A DNA stretch of 9,792 nt from Thermoanaerobacterales bacterium (GCA_012839145.1 DUNY01000187.1:1-9792), one strand, 5' to 3'. Positions 1 through 5,305 are shown, counted from the stretch's first letter. Notes: generated by a model not told the origin, from the letters alone. Program-made: numbers and translations.

Positions 1-222
1 TACGGCTTCAACATCTGTGAATTCAACAACATCATTTTTTAATGTCTCAACCTCAACGTCTTTTACAATATACACTTTATAATTGTTTTTCAACTGATCT
101 TTAAGCTTATCAAATACAATCTTATCCGTTACAACCAAATAATTATTGAGGTTTTGAGTTAATTCGCTCAATAATCCACGCCCATACTTTACGTTTATTA
201 GGTTTCCTACTTTAGGGAACAT
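1..222 (-). CDS. Probable iron-containing alcohol dehydrogenase-like protein, N-terminal fragment
   Basis: Only the first 74 codons lie in the window; the 3' part continues beyond base 1. The ATG at 222 is preceded by AGAAAGGTGTG on the minus strand at suitable distance, so the start is well supported. The fragment begins MFPKVGNLINVKYGRGLLSE and goes on to NYLVVTDKIVFDKL. A short beta strand, a small-residue turn (YGRGLLSEL), then a hydrophobic strand ending in VVTD is the usual N-terminal layout of the iron-dependent alcohol/glycerol dehydrogenase and sn-glycerol-1-phosphate dehydrogenase superfamily. The diagnostic GGG-S/T-x-D cofactor motif and metal ligands would lie outside the window, so the family call is tentative. 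The gene sits 50 bp downstream of nagB on the same strand and is probably cotranscribed with it. If it is such a dehydrogenase, it is a candidate for oxidising a polyol or polyol phosphate brought in by the neighbouring PTS; that is inference. Another Rossmann-like protein is possible. Confidence 0.5.
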   Translation of the reverse strand, partial: MFPKVGNLINVKYGRGLLSELTQNLNNYLVVTDKIVFDKLKDQLKNNYKVYIVKDVEVETLKNDVVEFTDVEAV

Positions 223-272
223 TGGTGTCACACCTTTCTGCGTATTACTAGATGCACTTTGCCGAAAACAAT

Positions 273-1010
273 TTATTTAACATATCCGGCTTTTTTTGCC
301 AAATCTTCATCGATTACAATTGTGACATCGCGGTGAAGTTTCAGTATTGTCGCCGGGATTTTGGTAGTTACATAATCATTCATAAGAAGGGCTTTCATAA
401 CTTCAACTTTGTTGTCTCCAGTTGCAATTAGCACAATTTTGGCTGCTTTCATGATGTCTCCCACACCCATTGTAATAGATTTTCTAGGTACATCATCAGG
501 AGAATCAAAAAATCTTGAGTTGGCCTTAATGGTACTTTCGTCAAGGTTTTCAATATGAACTCCGGCAGTTAGGGAGTCATGTGGTTCGTTAAAACCTATG
601 TGACCGTTTACACCTATGCCGAGCAATTGGAAGTCAAGCAGCTTGTCACCATAAAGCTTTTCATTGAATGTTTTAATTTCGGATTCAATGTCGTTTAAAC
701 CACAAGGGACATAAGTATTTGCCTTGTCAATGTTTACATGATTAAAGAACCAGTTATCCATACAATATCTATAGCTGAGGGGATTTTCGGGGTCGATTCC
801 GATATACTCATCAAGGTTGATAGTTGAGACATTCTTAAAGTCTACTTTTTTGTCCTCATATGCCTTTATTAAGTGAGGGTATACATTTTGAGCTGTACCA
901 CCTGTTGCCAGTCCAATTTTGGCGTCAGGAATTGAATTAACCAGGTCAATAATTTCTTTTGCAACAAACTTGCAGGATTCTTCATAATTCTTTGTTACAA
1001 CAACTTTCAT
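273..1010 (-). CDS. nagB: Glucosamine-6-phosphate deaminase (NagB family)
   Basis: The 245-residue cytoplasmic enzyme is expected to convert glucosamine 6-phosphate to fructose 6-phosphate and ammonia. Family motifs are visible: GLATGGT (33-39, phosphate loop), NLDEYIG (65-71, with the proton-shuttling Asp67), GIGVNGHIGFNEP (131-143, with His137 and Glu142), ANSRFF (163-168, substrate phosphate-binding Arg166) and Lys201. Asn135 replaces E. coli Asp141, as is common in Firmicutes. The loop after NEP reads HDSLTAGVH, whereas most NagB proteins have a form close to GTSFxSRTH, so the conserved Arg is Gly150. The E. coli allosteric residues Ser151, Arg158 and Lys160 align with Asp, His and Glu, so E. 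coli-type activation by GlcNAc6P is unlikely. Two upstream in-frame ATGs (1031, 1022) exist; I chose the ATG at 1010 because the family starts MKVxVTKNYEE, with AAGGA 12 nt upstream. A strong promoter lies about 360 bp upstream. A paralogue acting on a related amino sugar phosphate is possible. Confidence 0.93.
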   Translation of the reverse strand: MKVVVTKNYEESCKFVAKEIIDLVNSIPDAKIGLATGGTAQNVYPHLIKAYEDKKVDFKNVSTINLDEYIGIDPENPLSYRYCMDNWFFNHVNIDKANTYVPCGLNDIESEIKTFNEKLYGDKLLDFQLLGIGVNGHIGFNEPHDSLTAGVHIENLDESTIKANSRFFDSPDDVPRKSITMGVGDIMKAAKIVLIATGDNKVEVMKALLMNDYVTTKIPATILKLHRDVTIVIDEDLAKKAGYVK

Positions 1011-1294
1011 TTTTATAACCATTCCTTTCATTTTGCTCTAAACAGACAACGGAGAGCAGCTGTTGCGTTTGAGCTTATTTGGTATTATTCCATATAAAAT
1101 AAAAAGATATAGTCATCACTTTGACCTGTTCGGATCGCGGTATAGTAAGCAATTTAGGTCCTTAAAAGTAGAGTGCTTAGTGAGTCAACATTAATATAGT
1201 TATCTTTGTTTTTTTTAAAACTTCTTAGGTAGTTTATCCGCGATATCTTTTTAGTCAATAATAGGTATCAGTTTTTGCAAGTCTTTTATTTTTT

Positions 1295-1308
1295 TAAAAT
1301 CGATTACA
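1295..1308. promoter_or_regulatory. Candidate cre (CcpA) site in the nagB leader
   Basis: TAAAATCGATTACA differs at one position from the cre consensus TGWAANCGNTNWCA, and its reverse complement also has a single mismatch. It lies about 65 bp downstream of the predicted nagB transcription start, a position where CcpA can act as a roadblock. Carbon catabolite control would fit a sugar catabolic operon. One-mismatch cre sites occur by chance in AT-rich DNA, so this is only a candidate. Confidence 0.4.
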
Positions 1309-1378
1309 AATTCTGGAATTTACGGTAAAAACAAAGCTTATGTTAAAACTCTTTGCAACTGTCCAGCGTATCAATTTT

Positions 1379-1407
1379 AATATAACACTACACTTTTTAG
1401 TTGTCAA
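1379..1407 (-). promoter_or_regulatory. Sigma-A promoter driving nagB
   Basis: On the minus strand, TTGACA (1407-1402) is followed after exactly 17 bp by TATATT (1384-1379). This matches the housekeeping consensus closely. Transcription would start near 1372 and leave a leader of roughly 360 nt before nagB. Short inverted arms ACTTT (1392-1396) and AAAGT (1409-1413) straddle the -35 and could be part of an operator. Confidence 0.75.
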
Positions 1408-1471
1408 CAAAGTAACAATAAATTTTCATATCTTTATATTACTTATACAAATCAGAAGAAAGCCCTGAAAA

Positions 1472-1493
1472 CCTTATCCGAAAAGGGATAAGG
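1472..1493. repeat. Perfect 8-bp inverted repeat (hairpin) in the spacer
   Basis: CCTTATCC (1472-1479) and GGATAAGG (1486-1493) form a perfect stem around the 6-nt loop GAAAAG. No real T run follows on either strand, so it is a poor terminator. It lies upstream of the nagB promoter, between the two divergent promoters, where a regulator could bind. Confidence 0.55.
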
Positions 1494-1542
1494 GAATTAT
1501 TAATACATGGATTATTCAAAAATACAACAAAAATATCTAGGA

Positions 1543-1571
1543 TATCCAATATCTTCATGCATAATTGGATA
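1543..1571. repeat. Perfect 8-bp inverted repeat in the spacer
   Basis: TATCCAAT (1543-1550) and ATTGGATA (1564-1571) are exact inverted arms with a 13-nt spacer. The left arm overlaps the palindrome GGATATCC (1540-1547). There is no T tail. It could be an operator half-site pair or a chance palindrome in AT-rich DNA. Confidence 0.45.
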
Positions 1572-1722
1572 GCATTTATTCAATTCTATAAAAATGAAAA
1601 CAGCGTTAGAAGTTTTGTATATAATCCAAATAAAAATTAAATAATCATAAAGGACAATACTGCTGGAGCCCTTGATATGAATTGCTTAGAGCGGCATCGC
1701 TTTTGGATTTTGGGAAACTCTA

Positions 1723-1753
1723 TTTTTCAAAATTATTGACACCTTTTGAAAAA
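1723..1753. promoter_or_regulatory. Candidate operator: 10-bp inverted repeat straddling the PTS -35 box
   Basis: TTTTTCAAAA (1723-1732) and TTTTGAAAAA (1744-1753) are perfect inverted arms separated by 11 bp, so their centres are 21 bp (two helical turns) apart. The -35 box TTGACA at 1736-1741 lies in the spacer. A dimeric repressor bound here would block RNA polymerase. The local GntR/UTRA protein is a natural candidate ligand, but its own promoter carries a different palindrome, so the pairing is unproven. Confidence 0.55.
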
Positions 1754-1764
1754 GATGTTATATT
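1736..1764 (+). promoter_or_regulatory. Sigma-A promoter driving the PTS operon
   Basis: TTGACA (1736-1741), a 17-bp spacer, and TATATT (1759-1764) form a near-consensus housekeeping promoter. The hexamers and spacing are identical to those of the nagB promoter facing the other way, and the two share TGTTATATT across the -10. The transcript would start near 1771, about 90 nt before srlA. Confidence 0.8.
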
Positions 1765-1858
1765 TATTTTGCGATTTATGGATAGGTCCAGAAAAACATA
1801 TTTTTTTCAGGATTCATTCTAAAATTGCAAAAATATAATTAAAAAAGGAGAGGTATTT

Positions 1859-2434
1859 ATGGCGGTACTAGATTTTTTGGTTAACTTGGCCCAGGGTTTA
1901 AGCAAATTCTTTGCTGATGCTGGCGCAGAGTTTTTGGCCTGGACAACTGATATTGTTCCACTGGCACTAGTTGCTTTGACAGTATTAAATGCAATCGTGT
2001 CTTTGATTGGAGAGGATCGGTTTGATAGCTTTGCTAGAAAACTGACAAAAAATGTTTTTGCAAGGTACACTCTGTTACCTTATCTTGCAAATTTTCTAAC
2101 AGGAAGTCCCTCTTCCTTTGTTTTCGGAAGATACTTGCACGAAAAATATAAACCTGGTTTTTATGAGGTTAACAACCGCACAAATATGGCTCCCATGATG
2201 TGCCTTTTCCCCCATGTAAACCCAGGCGAACTGTTTGTATGGCTTGGTATCTATAATGGTGTTGTTCAAGGTTATGGAGAAAAGGCCGGCGCACTATTGG
2301 CTGTTTGCACGTTCCTATTAGCTTTCTGCACATCTTCTCTTATTGGTTTGACTGTTGAAAAAATGGCAGGCTTCCTGGCAAAGCGGCAGGGCATTGATTG
2401 GGAAGAAGTAGAGGCTTCTAAATTCCAAGCATAG
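1859..2434 (+). CDS. srlA: PTS glucitol/sorbitol-family EIIC component
   Basis: This 191-residue integral membrane protein matches SrlA/GutA, one half of the glucitol-family PTS permease, in length and motifs. Recognisable are TDIVPLALVALTVLNAIVSLIG (about residues 30-51, a membrane helix), SFARKLTKNVFARYTLLPYL, FGRYLHEKYKPGFYE, and the highly conserved LFPHVNPGELFVWLGI (about 115-130). A second strongly hydrophobic segment lies at about 143-167. The ATG at 1859 has AAGGAGAGG 6-8 nt upstream, so the start is firm. It is the first gene of the PTS operon, 12 bp before the EIIB gene. It is expected to help form the sugar channel with the separate EIIC' protein. The substrate is not settled by sequence: the family transports glucitol, but the amino sugar deaminase nearby and the missing polyol-phosphate dehydrogenase leave it open. 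Confidence 0.93.
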   Translation: MAVLDFLVNLAQGLSKFFADAGAEFLAWTTDIVPLALVALTVLNAIVSLIGEDRFDSFARKLTKNVFARYTLLPYLANFLTGSPSSFVFGRYLHEKYKPGFYEVNNRTNMAPMMCLFPHVNPGELFVWLGIYNGVVQGYGEKAGALLAVCTFLLAFCTSSLIGLTVEKMAGFLAKRQGIDWEEVEASKFQA

Positions 2435-2446
2435 GAGGTTTTATTT

Positions 2447-2830
2447 ATGGCAAAGGCTTTAGTTTCAAGAGGAAGTGGCGGTTTTGGTACGCCCCTTGAA
2501 ATAGAGGTTAAAGGCAAAAAAAACAAGATAGTTTGCATGACAGGCACCGGCATTCATCCAGTTGCAGAAAAAATTGCTGAGATTACCGGTGGAGAGGCAG
2601 TTGACGGGTTTAGAAAAGTAATCCCCGATGAAGAAATTGCATGTGTGATTGTAAATTGCGGCGGAACACTTCGGCTAGGGATGTTCCCAAAAAAAGGTAT
2701 CAAAACTATCAACTTGAATCCATCAGGTCCCAGCGGCCCATTTGCTGCATTTGTAAAAAATGGTATTTATGTTTCTGCAGTAACACCCAAAAATGTTCAA
2801 GCAGTGGAAGAAGGAGGCAGTGAAGAATGA
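2447..2830 (+). CDS. srlE: PTS glucitol-family EIIB, stand-alone (N-terminal half of SrlE)
   Basis: The 127-residue soluble protein corresponds to the EIIB domain that is normally the N-terminal half of SrlE/GutA2. Motifs include the start [13 protein letters not shown] (9-21), [18 protein letters not shown] (31-48), VDGF (52-55), and the active-site segment [17 protein letters not shown] (69-85), followed by [28 protein letters not shown] passes phosphate from EIIA to the incoming sugar via a cysteine. E. coli SrlE as I recall it has two cysteines here (DCGGTLRCGIYPK); only the first, Cys71, is kept, and the second is Leu77. Membrane segments are absent. AGGAGG lies 8 nt before the start. 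The stop overlaps the next start as ATGA, implying coupled translation. Splitting SrlE here is unusual but appears genuine because both pieces are intact and the second has its own ribosome binding site. Confidence 0.92.
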   Translation: MAKALVSRGSGGFGTPLEIEVKGKKNKIVCMTGTGIHPVAEKIAEITGGEAVDGFRKVIPDEEIACVIVNCGGTLRLGMFPKKGIKTINLNPSGPSGPFAAFVKNGIYVSAVTPKNVQAVEEGGSEE

Positions 2831-3366
2831 GTAAAATTGAAAAAGCCATTATTTCATTATCTTCTGTAATGGGTAAAATTGTCATGGTTATTTTTACTTC
2901 GGCAAAAAATGCGTTTAAGATTGTTTTAGAAACAATTATTCCCTTCCTGATTTTTGTTACTATAATGTTTACATTAATTACGAAAACAGGTGTGGGAACA
3001 TATATCGCTCAGGGCTTAACCGGCCTTGCAAGCTCTCCAATTGGATTGATAGTACTCGGTCTTATTATAACTTTCCCGCTCATTTCTCCAATTGTTGGTC
3101 CCGGAGCAGTTATACAGCAAATTATCGGGACATTGATTGGTGGCCTGATTTCTACCGGTGCTGTTCCACTTTCCATGGCACTTCCGGCAGTATTTGCTAT
3201 TCATCAGCCTGCTGGATCGGACTTTATTCCTGTAGGTATGTCTTTATCTGAGGCACAGCCCGAAACAGTGGAAATAGGTGTTCCTGCAGTACTGTATTCA
3301 AAGTTTATAATTGCCCCAATTGAAATTGGCTTGGCTGTCTTAGTAGGTATGTTGTTATTTAAATAA
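2827..3366 (+). CDS. srlE: PTS glucitol-family EIIC' membrane domain, stand-alone (C-terminal half of SrlE)
   Basis: The 179-residue membrane protein matches the C-terminal domain of SrlE. Hydrophobic helices are visible at about 33-53 ([17 protein letters not shown]), 65-105 ([20 protein letters not shown] onward to the [16 protein letters not shown] block) and 155-178. Conserved family stretches are [38 protein letters not shown] and [14 protein letters not shown]. With SrlA it should form the permease. The ATG at 2827 overlaps the EIIB stop by 4 bp and has GGAGG (2813-2817) 9 nt upstream. The charged linker that joins the halves in fused SrlE is mostly absent; this protein starts [19 protein letters not shown], close to where the linker region would end. 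A hairpin follows 36 bp after the stop. Confidence 0.92.
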   Translation: MSKIEKAIISLSSVMGKIVMVIFTSAKNAFKIVLETIIPFLIFVTIMFTLITKTGVGTYIAQGLTGLASSPIGLIVLGLIITFPLISPIVGPGAVIQQIIGTLIGGLISTGAVPLSMALPAVFAIHQPAGSDFIPVGMSLSEAQPETVEIGVPAVLYSKFIIAPIEIGLAVLVGMLLFK

Positions 3367-3401
3367 TTTAGCAAAAGCCGATCTTAAAAGCGACAAGTTT
3401 C

Positions 3402-3454
3402 ATTTTGGGCACTAGAACTTTGGATAAACACCTCAAGGTTCCAGCGCCCAAAAT
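3402..3454 (+). terminator. Intercistronic two-part hairpin, possible partial terminator
   Basis: ATTTTGGGC (3402-3410) pairs with GCCCAAAAT (3446-3454), and after a small internal loop GAACTTTG (3415-3422) pairs with CAAGGTTC (3434-3441), including one G-U pair. The terminal loop is 11 nt. The downstream sequence is TATTTTATATAT-like rather than a pure T run. It sits between the EIIC' and EIIA genes in a 176-bp gap. It may lower expression of srlB/gutM relative to the membrane genes, or protect the upstream mRNA end. I see no clear promoter between it and srlB. Confidence 0.6.
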
Positions 3455-3542
3455 ATTTTATATATCATATCAGAGCTTCGATAATACGTGGTAATATCTT
3501 GATTTCTTATTTATTAGCTGTAGATGCATTGGAGGCTTTTCT

Positions 3543-3917
3543 ATGAACGAAATAAAGTGCAAGACTTTTGTAAAGAGTATTGGGGACGAAGCGTTAGGAT
3601 TTTTAGATGAAAAAATGTTAATCCTGTTTGGTGATATGGCCGGAAATGGCCTGGAGAATTATTCAATGCGTATTGATATACCAAAATGTTCATCGAATGT
3701 ATCTGTTAATGACATTTTTATATTCGGAAAAGAGAAGTATACTATTACTGCAGTTGGTGAAAAGGTAATGGAAACGTTCATGCAGTTGGGTCACTGTACT
3801 CTGCGGTTTGATGGTGCGAAAGAAGCGGCACTTCCCGGTTCAGTCCATCTTTTAGGTAAAAAACTACCAGAAGTTTCTGTGGGTGACTCAATAATGATTA
3901 TTTCCAGTGGGAGGTAA
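3543..3917 (+). CDS. srlB: PTS glucitol-family EIIA component, noncanonical active site
   Basis: The 124-residue soluble protein matches SrlB/GutB over its length: EKMLILFGD (23-31), KEKYTITAVGEK (64-74), the family signature QLGHCTLRFDGAKEAALPGSVHL (81-103) and a closing VGDSIMII. EIIA normally takes phosphate from HPr on a histidine and gives it to EIIB. In E. coli SrlB this is His43 in YCFIHCHG. An ungapped alignment by eye from the conserved LITF/LILF block to the TAVG block puts Ile44 (in YSMRIDIP) at that place, and no histidine lies nearby. The only histidines are His84 (LGH signature) and His102. So the protein may be phosphorylated elsewhere, or not at all. The ATG has GGAGG 6-7 nt upstream. 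The next gene starts 3 bp after its stop. The alignment uses sequences from memory. Confidence 0.87.
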   Translation: MNEIKCKTFVKSIGDEALGFLDEKMLILFGDMAGNGLENYSMRIDIPKCSSNVSVNDIFIFGKEKYTITAVGEKVMETFMQLGHCTLRFDGAKEAALPGSVHLLGKKLPEVSVGDSIMIISSGR

Positions 3918-3920
3918 GCC

Positions 3921-4340
3921 ATGCAGCAGTTAGTTATTATAAGTATTCTGGCATTAATATCGATAGTAGTCAATAGGATACTGTCTGTTTCACAGCAGTT
4001 AAAACTGAACAAGGATCTTATTAAAATTAAGCAAAGAGGGCCATTGTCCAGTGTAGGGCTGTGCAAGGGTATAACCGGTAGTAAGGTTGCTGTTCTTATT
4101 GCTGAAAAAAACGGAGATATAACTGAGGCGTATTGTATAAAGGGAATGGCTATTACCAGCAAGTTTCAATTGATAAAGAATTTTCCATATAAGAATTATG
4201 AAGATATACTCTCATCTCTTGAAAAAAAAAGCAAACTATCCAACCAGGAAAAAGCATGGCTTATGGCCGCTAAATATCTAAAAGAAGGCCTCGAAAGCCA
4301 TGCAAAAAGTTTGTATCCGCAAACAAAAATTACGAATTGA
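3921..4340 (+). CDS. gutM: GutM-like glucitol operon activator family protein
   Basis: The 139-residue protein fits the GutM/SrlM family, which in E. coli activates the glucitol operon. The N-terminus has a membrane-anchor-like stretch (LVIISILALISIVVNRIL, about 4-21), then a soluble part with the family pattern: GPLSSVGLCKGITGSKVAVLIAE (about 40-62), NGDITEAYCIKGMAITSKFQLIKNFPYK, and a helical C-terminal tail. The pattern G-x-G-K/S-x-x-V-L-I-A then a 'GMAITSKFQ' block matches E. coli GutM's VVVAIA and GLTVFARPQ blocks. GGGAGG sits 6 nt upstream, overlapping the srlB stop, so translation is likely coupled. It ends the PTS operon. Whether it acts on DNA, on membrane components or on the GntR regulator is not shown by sequence. 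The C-terminal 30 residues are longer than in E. coli. Confidence 0.8.
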   Translation: MQQLVIISILALISIVVNRILSVSQQLKLNKDLIKIKQRGPLSSVGLCKGITGSKVAVLIAEKNGDITEAYCIKGMAITSKFQLIKNFPYKNYEDILSSLEKKSKLSNQEKAWLMAAKYLKEGLESHAKSLYPQTKITN

Positions 4341-4360
4341 GCAGCACTGTCAATTCGTAA
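4330..4360. repeat. Perfect 11-bp inverted repeat over the gutM stop
   Basis: TTACGAATTGA (4330-4340) and TCAATTCGTAA (4350-4360) are exact inverted arms with a 9-nt loop; the left arm contains the gutM stop codon. It lies between convergent genes gutM and gntR. The stem is AT-rich and no T run follows directly, though AT-rich DNA with TTTTT begins about 20 bp downstream. It may act as a weak bidirectional transcript end. Confidence 0.6.
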
Positions 4361-4405
4361 CAATATGTTTTGCTGTTAGGTTTTTATAATTATTTTTTAA
4401 ATAAA

Positions 4406-5104
4406 TTATTTAAATGCCTTAACGTAAAGTTCATGCTGTTTTGGATTTATATAGCTTATTGTATATTCAAAAATCCTACCATCGGTCAAACGAGTTAAGT
4501 ATTCTATCTTGATGACCGGGTTATTCTCTGATAAATTAAGAAAATTCGCAACCTCAGGTTCAGGAAGCTCTGCATCTATCAGCAGTTCACCGCGGGATAG
4601 TTCAAGCCCATTTACACTTTCAATGTATTTATATACAGAAGTCTTAAAGTCTTTTAAGTTTATTCCGGAAACTGCAAAGTCTGCAAAATAAGAGTAGTCT
4701 ACTGTTACAGGAATATCATTCTTATACCGAACTCGAAGGACGAAATGAATACATGTACCAATATCAACACGCATTTTTGAAGAAAGATACTCATTTGCAA
4801 ATAATACAACATGCTCCACAAGTTCGGTCTTTGGAGTTCCTCCACTTGCCTTTACTTGTTGAGAAAACCCTACCAACTGATTTAGTAACATTTTTAATCT
4901 GTGTTCAGATGTAAAAGTTCCCTTTCGATGTATTCTATACAAGTAACCCTCGGCTTCCAGGTCGCTGATTGCTTTTTGTATTGTTGCTCGTGAAACGCCC
5001 ATTTGGTTAATTAAATCTCTTTCAGACGGAATTTTTGTGTTGGGAGGGAAGTTTTCAACGATTTCCATCAAATATCTTTTTACAATCACATATTTTTTAT
5101 CCAT
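4406..5104 (-). CDS. GntR-family transcriptional regulator with UTRA effector domain (HutC subfamily)
   Basis: The 232-residue cytoplasmic regulator has a winged helix-turn-helix in the first 70 residues (IPSERDLINQMGVSRATIQK, then ISDLEAEGYLYRIHRKGTFT) and a UTRA ligand-binding domain from about 75 to the end (QLVGFSQQVKASGG, LSSKMRVDIGTCIHFVLRVRY, the late NNPVIKIEYLTRLTDGRIFEYTISY). UTRA regulators such as B. subtilis NagR/YvoA sense phosphosugars, including glucosamine 6-phosphate, so a phosphosugar effector is likely here. I chose the ATG at 5104 because GAGGG (5115-5111) sits 6 nt upstream; another ATG at 5110 touches it directly. The gene converges on the PTS operon and diverges from the aldose epimerase. 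A 31-bp palindrome overlies its transcription start, suggesting autorepression. Likely targets are the nagB and PTS promoters. Confidence 0.93.
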   Translation of the reverse strand: MDKKYVIVKRYLMEIVENFPPNTKIPSERDLINQMGVSRATIQKAISDLEAEGYLYRIHRKGTFTSEHRLKMLLNQLVGFSQQVKASGGTPKTELVEHVVLFANEYLSSKMRVDIGTCIHFVLRVRYKNDIPVTVDYSYFADFAVSGINLKDFKTSVYKYIESVNGLELSRGELLIDAELPEPEVANFLNLSENNPVIKIEYLTRLTDGRIFEYTISYINPKQHELYVKAFK

Positions 5105-5119
5105 GTACATCCCTCAGTT

Positions 5120-5150
5120 TTTAGGATAGCTTTAAAAGTATCATCCTAAA
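5120..5150. promoter_or_regulatory. Inverted repeat over the gntR transcription start, candidate auto-operator
   Basis: TTTAGGAT (5120-5127) and ATCCTAAA (5143-5150) are perfect 8-bp arms across a 15-bp spacer, 31 bp in all. The repeat begins within the gntR -10 box and covers the predicted start of transcription, a classic spot for autorepression. It could alternatively fold as a leader hairpin. Confidence 0.5.
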
Positions 5151-5158
5151 TTATAGCA
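5150..5158 (-). promoter_or_regulatory. Extended -10 promoter of the gntR regulator
   Basis: On the minus strand the sequence reads TGCTATAAT, a perfect extended -10 (TGnTATAAT). The -35 region at 17 bp is only TGGAAA, so the TG extension probably compensates. Transcription would start around 5143, giving a leader of about 40 nt. Confidence 0.7.
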
Positions 5159-5203
5159 TAAAAAGCTGGGATTTTCCAGAATATCAATTTAGGTTTGTAT
5201 TTG

Positions 5204-5223
5204 CTGTAATATTTAATTTACAG
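5204..5223. promoter_or_regulatory. 20-bp palindrome in the gntR/epimerase spacer, candidate operator
   Basis: CTGTAA (5204-5209) and TTACAG (5218-5223) are perfect inverted arms around TATTTAAT. Its position between the two divergent genes suits regulation of the epimerase gene. I found no convincing promoter for that gene in the spacer. Confidence 0.4.
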
Positions 5224-5305
5224 ACATACGGTAGTTGTTAAAGGCTGAACACATTCTGGATTTCAACATGCTGTGAAAGAACAAAATATTGTATGGAGTG
5301 AAATT

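Larger units (their letters stand above)
1011..1858. other. 848-bp divergent regulatory spacer, no gene seen
   Basis: This long AT-rich gap separates nagB (leftward) from the PTS operon (rightward). It holds two outward-facing promoters (1379-1407 minus, 1736-1764 plus), a cre-like site (1295-1308), a perfect 10-bp inverted repeat around the PTS -35 (1723-1753), and hairpins at 1472-1493 and 1543-1571. A small stem TGCTCT/AGAGCA (1034-1039 and 1053-1058) lies just upstream of the nagB ribosome binding site. I see no convincing gene: the reading frames are short and lack family features. The nagB leader would be about 360 nt, and I do not recognise a known riboswitch in it. Confidence 0.7.

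Noticed and set aside
1472..1493. Rho-independent terminator
   Set aside because: The stem is good but neither strand has a proper T run, and there is no upstream gene to terminate.
1620..1625. TATAAT hexamer as a second PTS promoter
   Set aside because: No acceptable -35 at 16-18 bp and no TG extension.
1677..1739. 20-codon frame with GGAG upstream, just before the PTS promoter
   Set aside because: Very short, ends inside the -35 box, and has no visible promoter of its own; it could be a leader peptide only if a farther upstream promoter exists, which I did not find.
2820..2834. Frameshift breaking a single srlE gene
   Set aside because: The overlap is a clean ATGA with GGAGG 9 nt upstream, and both products are full domains, which fits two true genes better; sequencing error cannot be excluded outright.
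5175..5260. Word ATTCTGGA repeated (minus strand at 5182-5175, plus at 5253-5260 and 1310-1317) as an operator
   Set aside because: An 8-mer found three times after searching by eye in AT-rich spacers is not convincing, and placement relative to promoters is inconsistent.
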